Source of the DNA: Rhynchopus sp. YZ270_cl-10
Lineage: Eukaryota > Euglenozoa > Diplonemea > Diplonemida > Diplonemidae
Assembly: GCA_964035575.1 (NCBI GenBank)
Contig: OZ037850.1
Span: forward strand, 1,446,501 to 1,510,500
Direction of reading: 5' to 3'
DNA: 64,000 nt
Made by a program: the position numbers and the translations under genes. Positions within the stretch are counted from its first letter, which is position 1. Each line of letters starts with the position of its first letter. This document shows, piece after piece, positions 63,981 through 64,000 of this stretch. Under the pieces are notes generated by a model. It made no database searches. It was not told the origin of the DNA and was given only the letters and a program-made list of their open reading frames with translations.

Positions 63981-64000
63981 CGCAACGCTGCAAGTATGGC

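Overview
The window reads as a piece of a protist nuclear genome. Coding parts are GC-rich with compact exons, and the DNA between genes is T- and A-rich and crowded with short repeats. Introns are few and mostly 42-75 nt, with a strict GTATGN-type donor (variants GTACGT, GTGTGT) and an ACAG or GCAG acceptor. An embedded 18S rRNA fragment confirms a eukaryote. I cannot name the species; a free-living flagellate is a guess. All but two of the genes are on the + strand.

Layout. 1-3927 holds no convincing gene, only small repeats. 3928-5442 encodes an RS-rich coiled-coil protein, followed by a 1.2-kb near-perfect foldback element (5468-6669). Next come a secreted proline-repeat protein (7172-8971), a persulfide-dioxygenase/rhodanese fusion whose metal site looks lost (9958-11961), a five-exon repeat/Tudor-like protein (12972-14096), a probable minus-strand Lys-rich protein (15545-15910), a small secreted protein (16034-16657) and a hAT-type MITE with an 8-bp target duplication (16729-17334). 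Three SCP2 sterol-carrier genes lie at 17947, 25294 and 26019. The array is interrupted by about 6.3 kb that contains a P-loop ATPase gene sitting behind a copied SCP2 spacer, and a satellite-filled transposon.

26786-29897 is XPF, the repair endonuclease. 30509-31624 is a Gln/Pro-rich protein. 31912-39882 is the centrepiece: eight exons join into one reading frame of about 1989 residues carrying UBA-like, WWE, UIM, KH-like, MIB/HERC2, RING1-IBR-RING2 and ZZ-like zinc-finger modules, so a giant RBR-type ubiquitin ligase. Its fifth intron has grown to 1.7 kb through four tandem 262-265-bp repeats plus an inverted-repeat insert. 42341-44280 is an acidic five-exon protein, 47957-51121 a secreted astacin metalloprotease with an EGF-like module, 58666-60693 a Gln-rich UBA/DF-motif protein that looks like an adaptor-binding trafficking factor, and 61562-63980 (minus) a DDE-transposase-like protein with a lysine-rich tail.

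The repeat landscape is the second theme. Terminal-inverted-repeat elements (44722-46377 with TSD TAGAC, 56581-57900 with TSD AGAGA, and a nested copy at 21256-24419) carry satellites built from one core in steps of two bases: TACTG, TACTGTG and TACTGTGTA. Several 35-75-nt families recur between genes and in introns, almost always on the same strand as the genes. The genes do not form one pathway, though ubiquitin handling (RBR ligase, UBA proteins) and secretion or trafficking recur.
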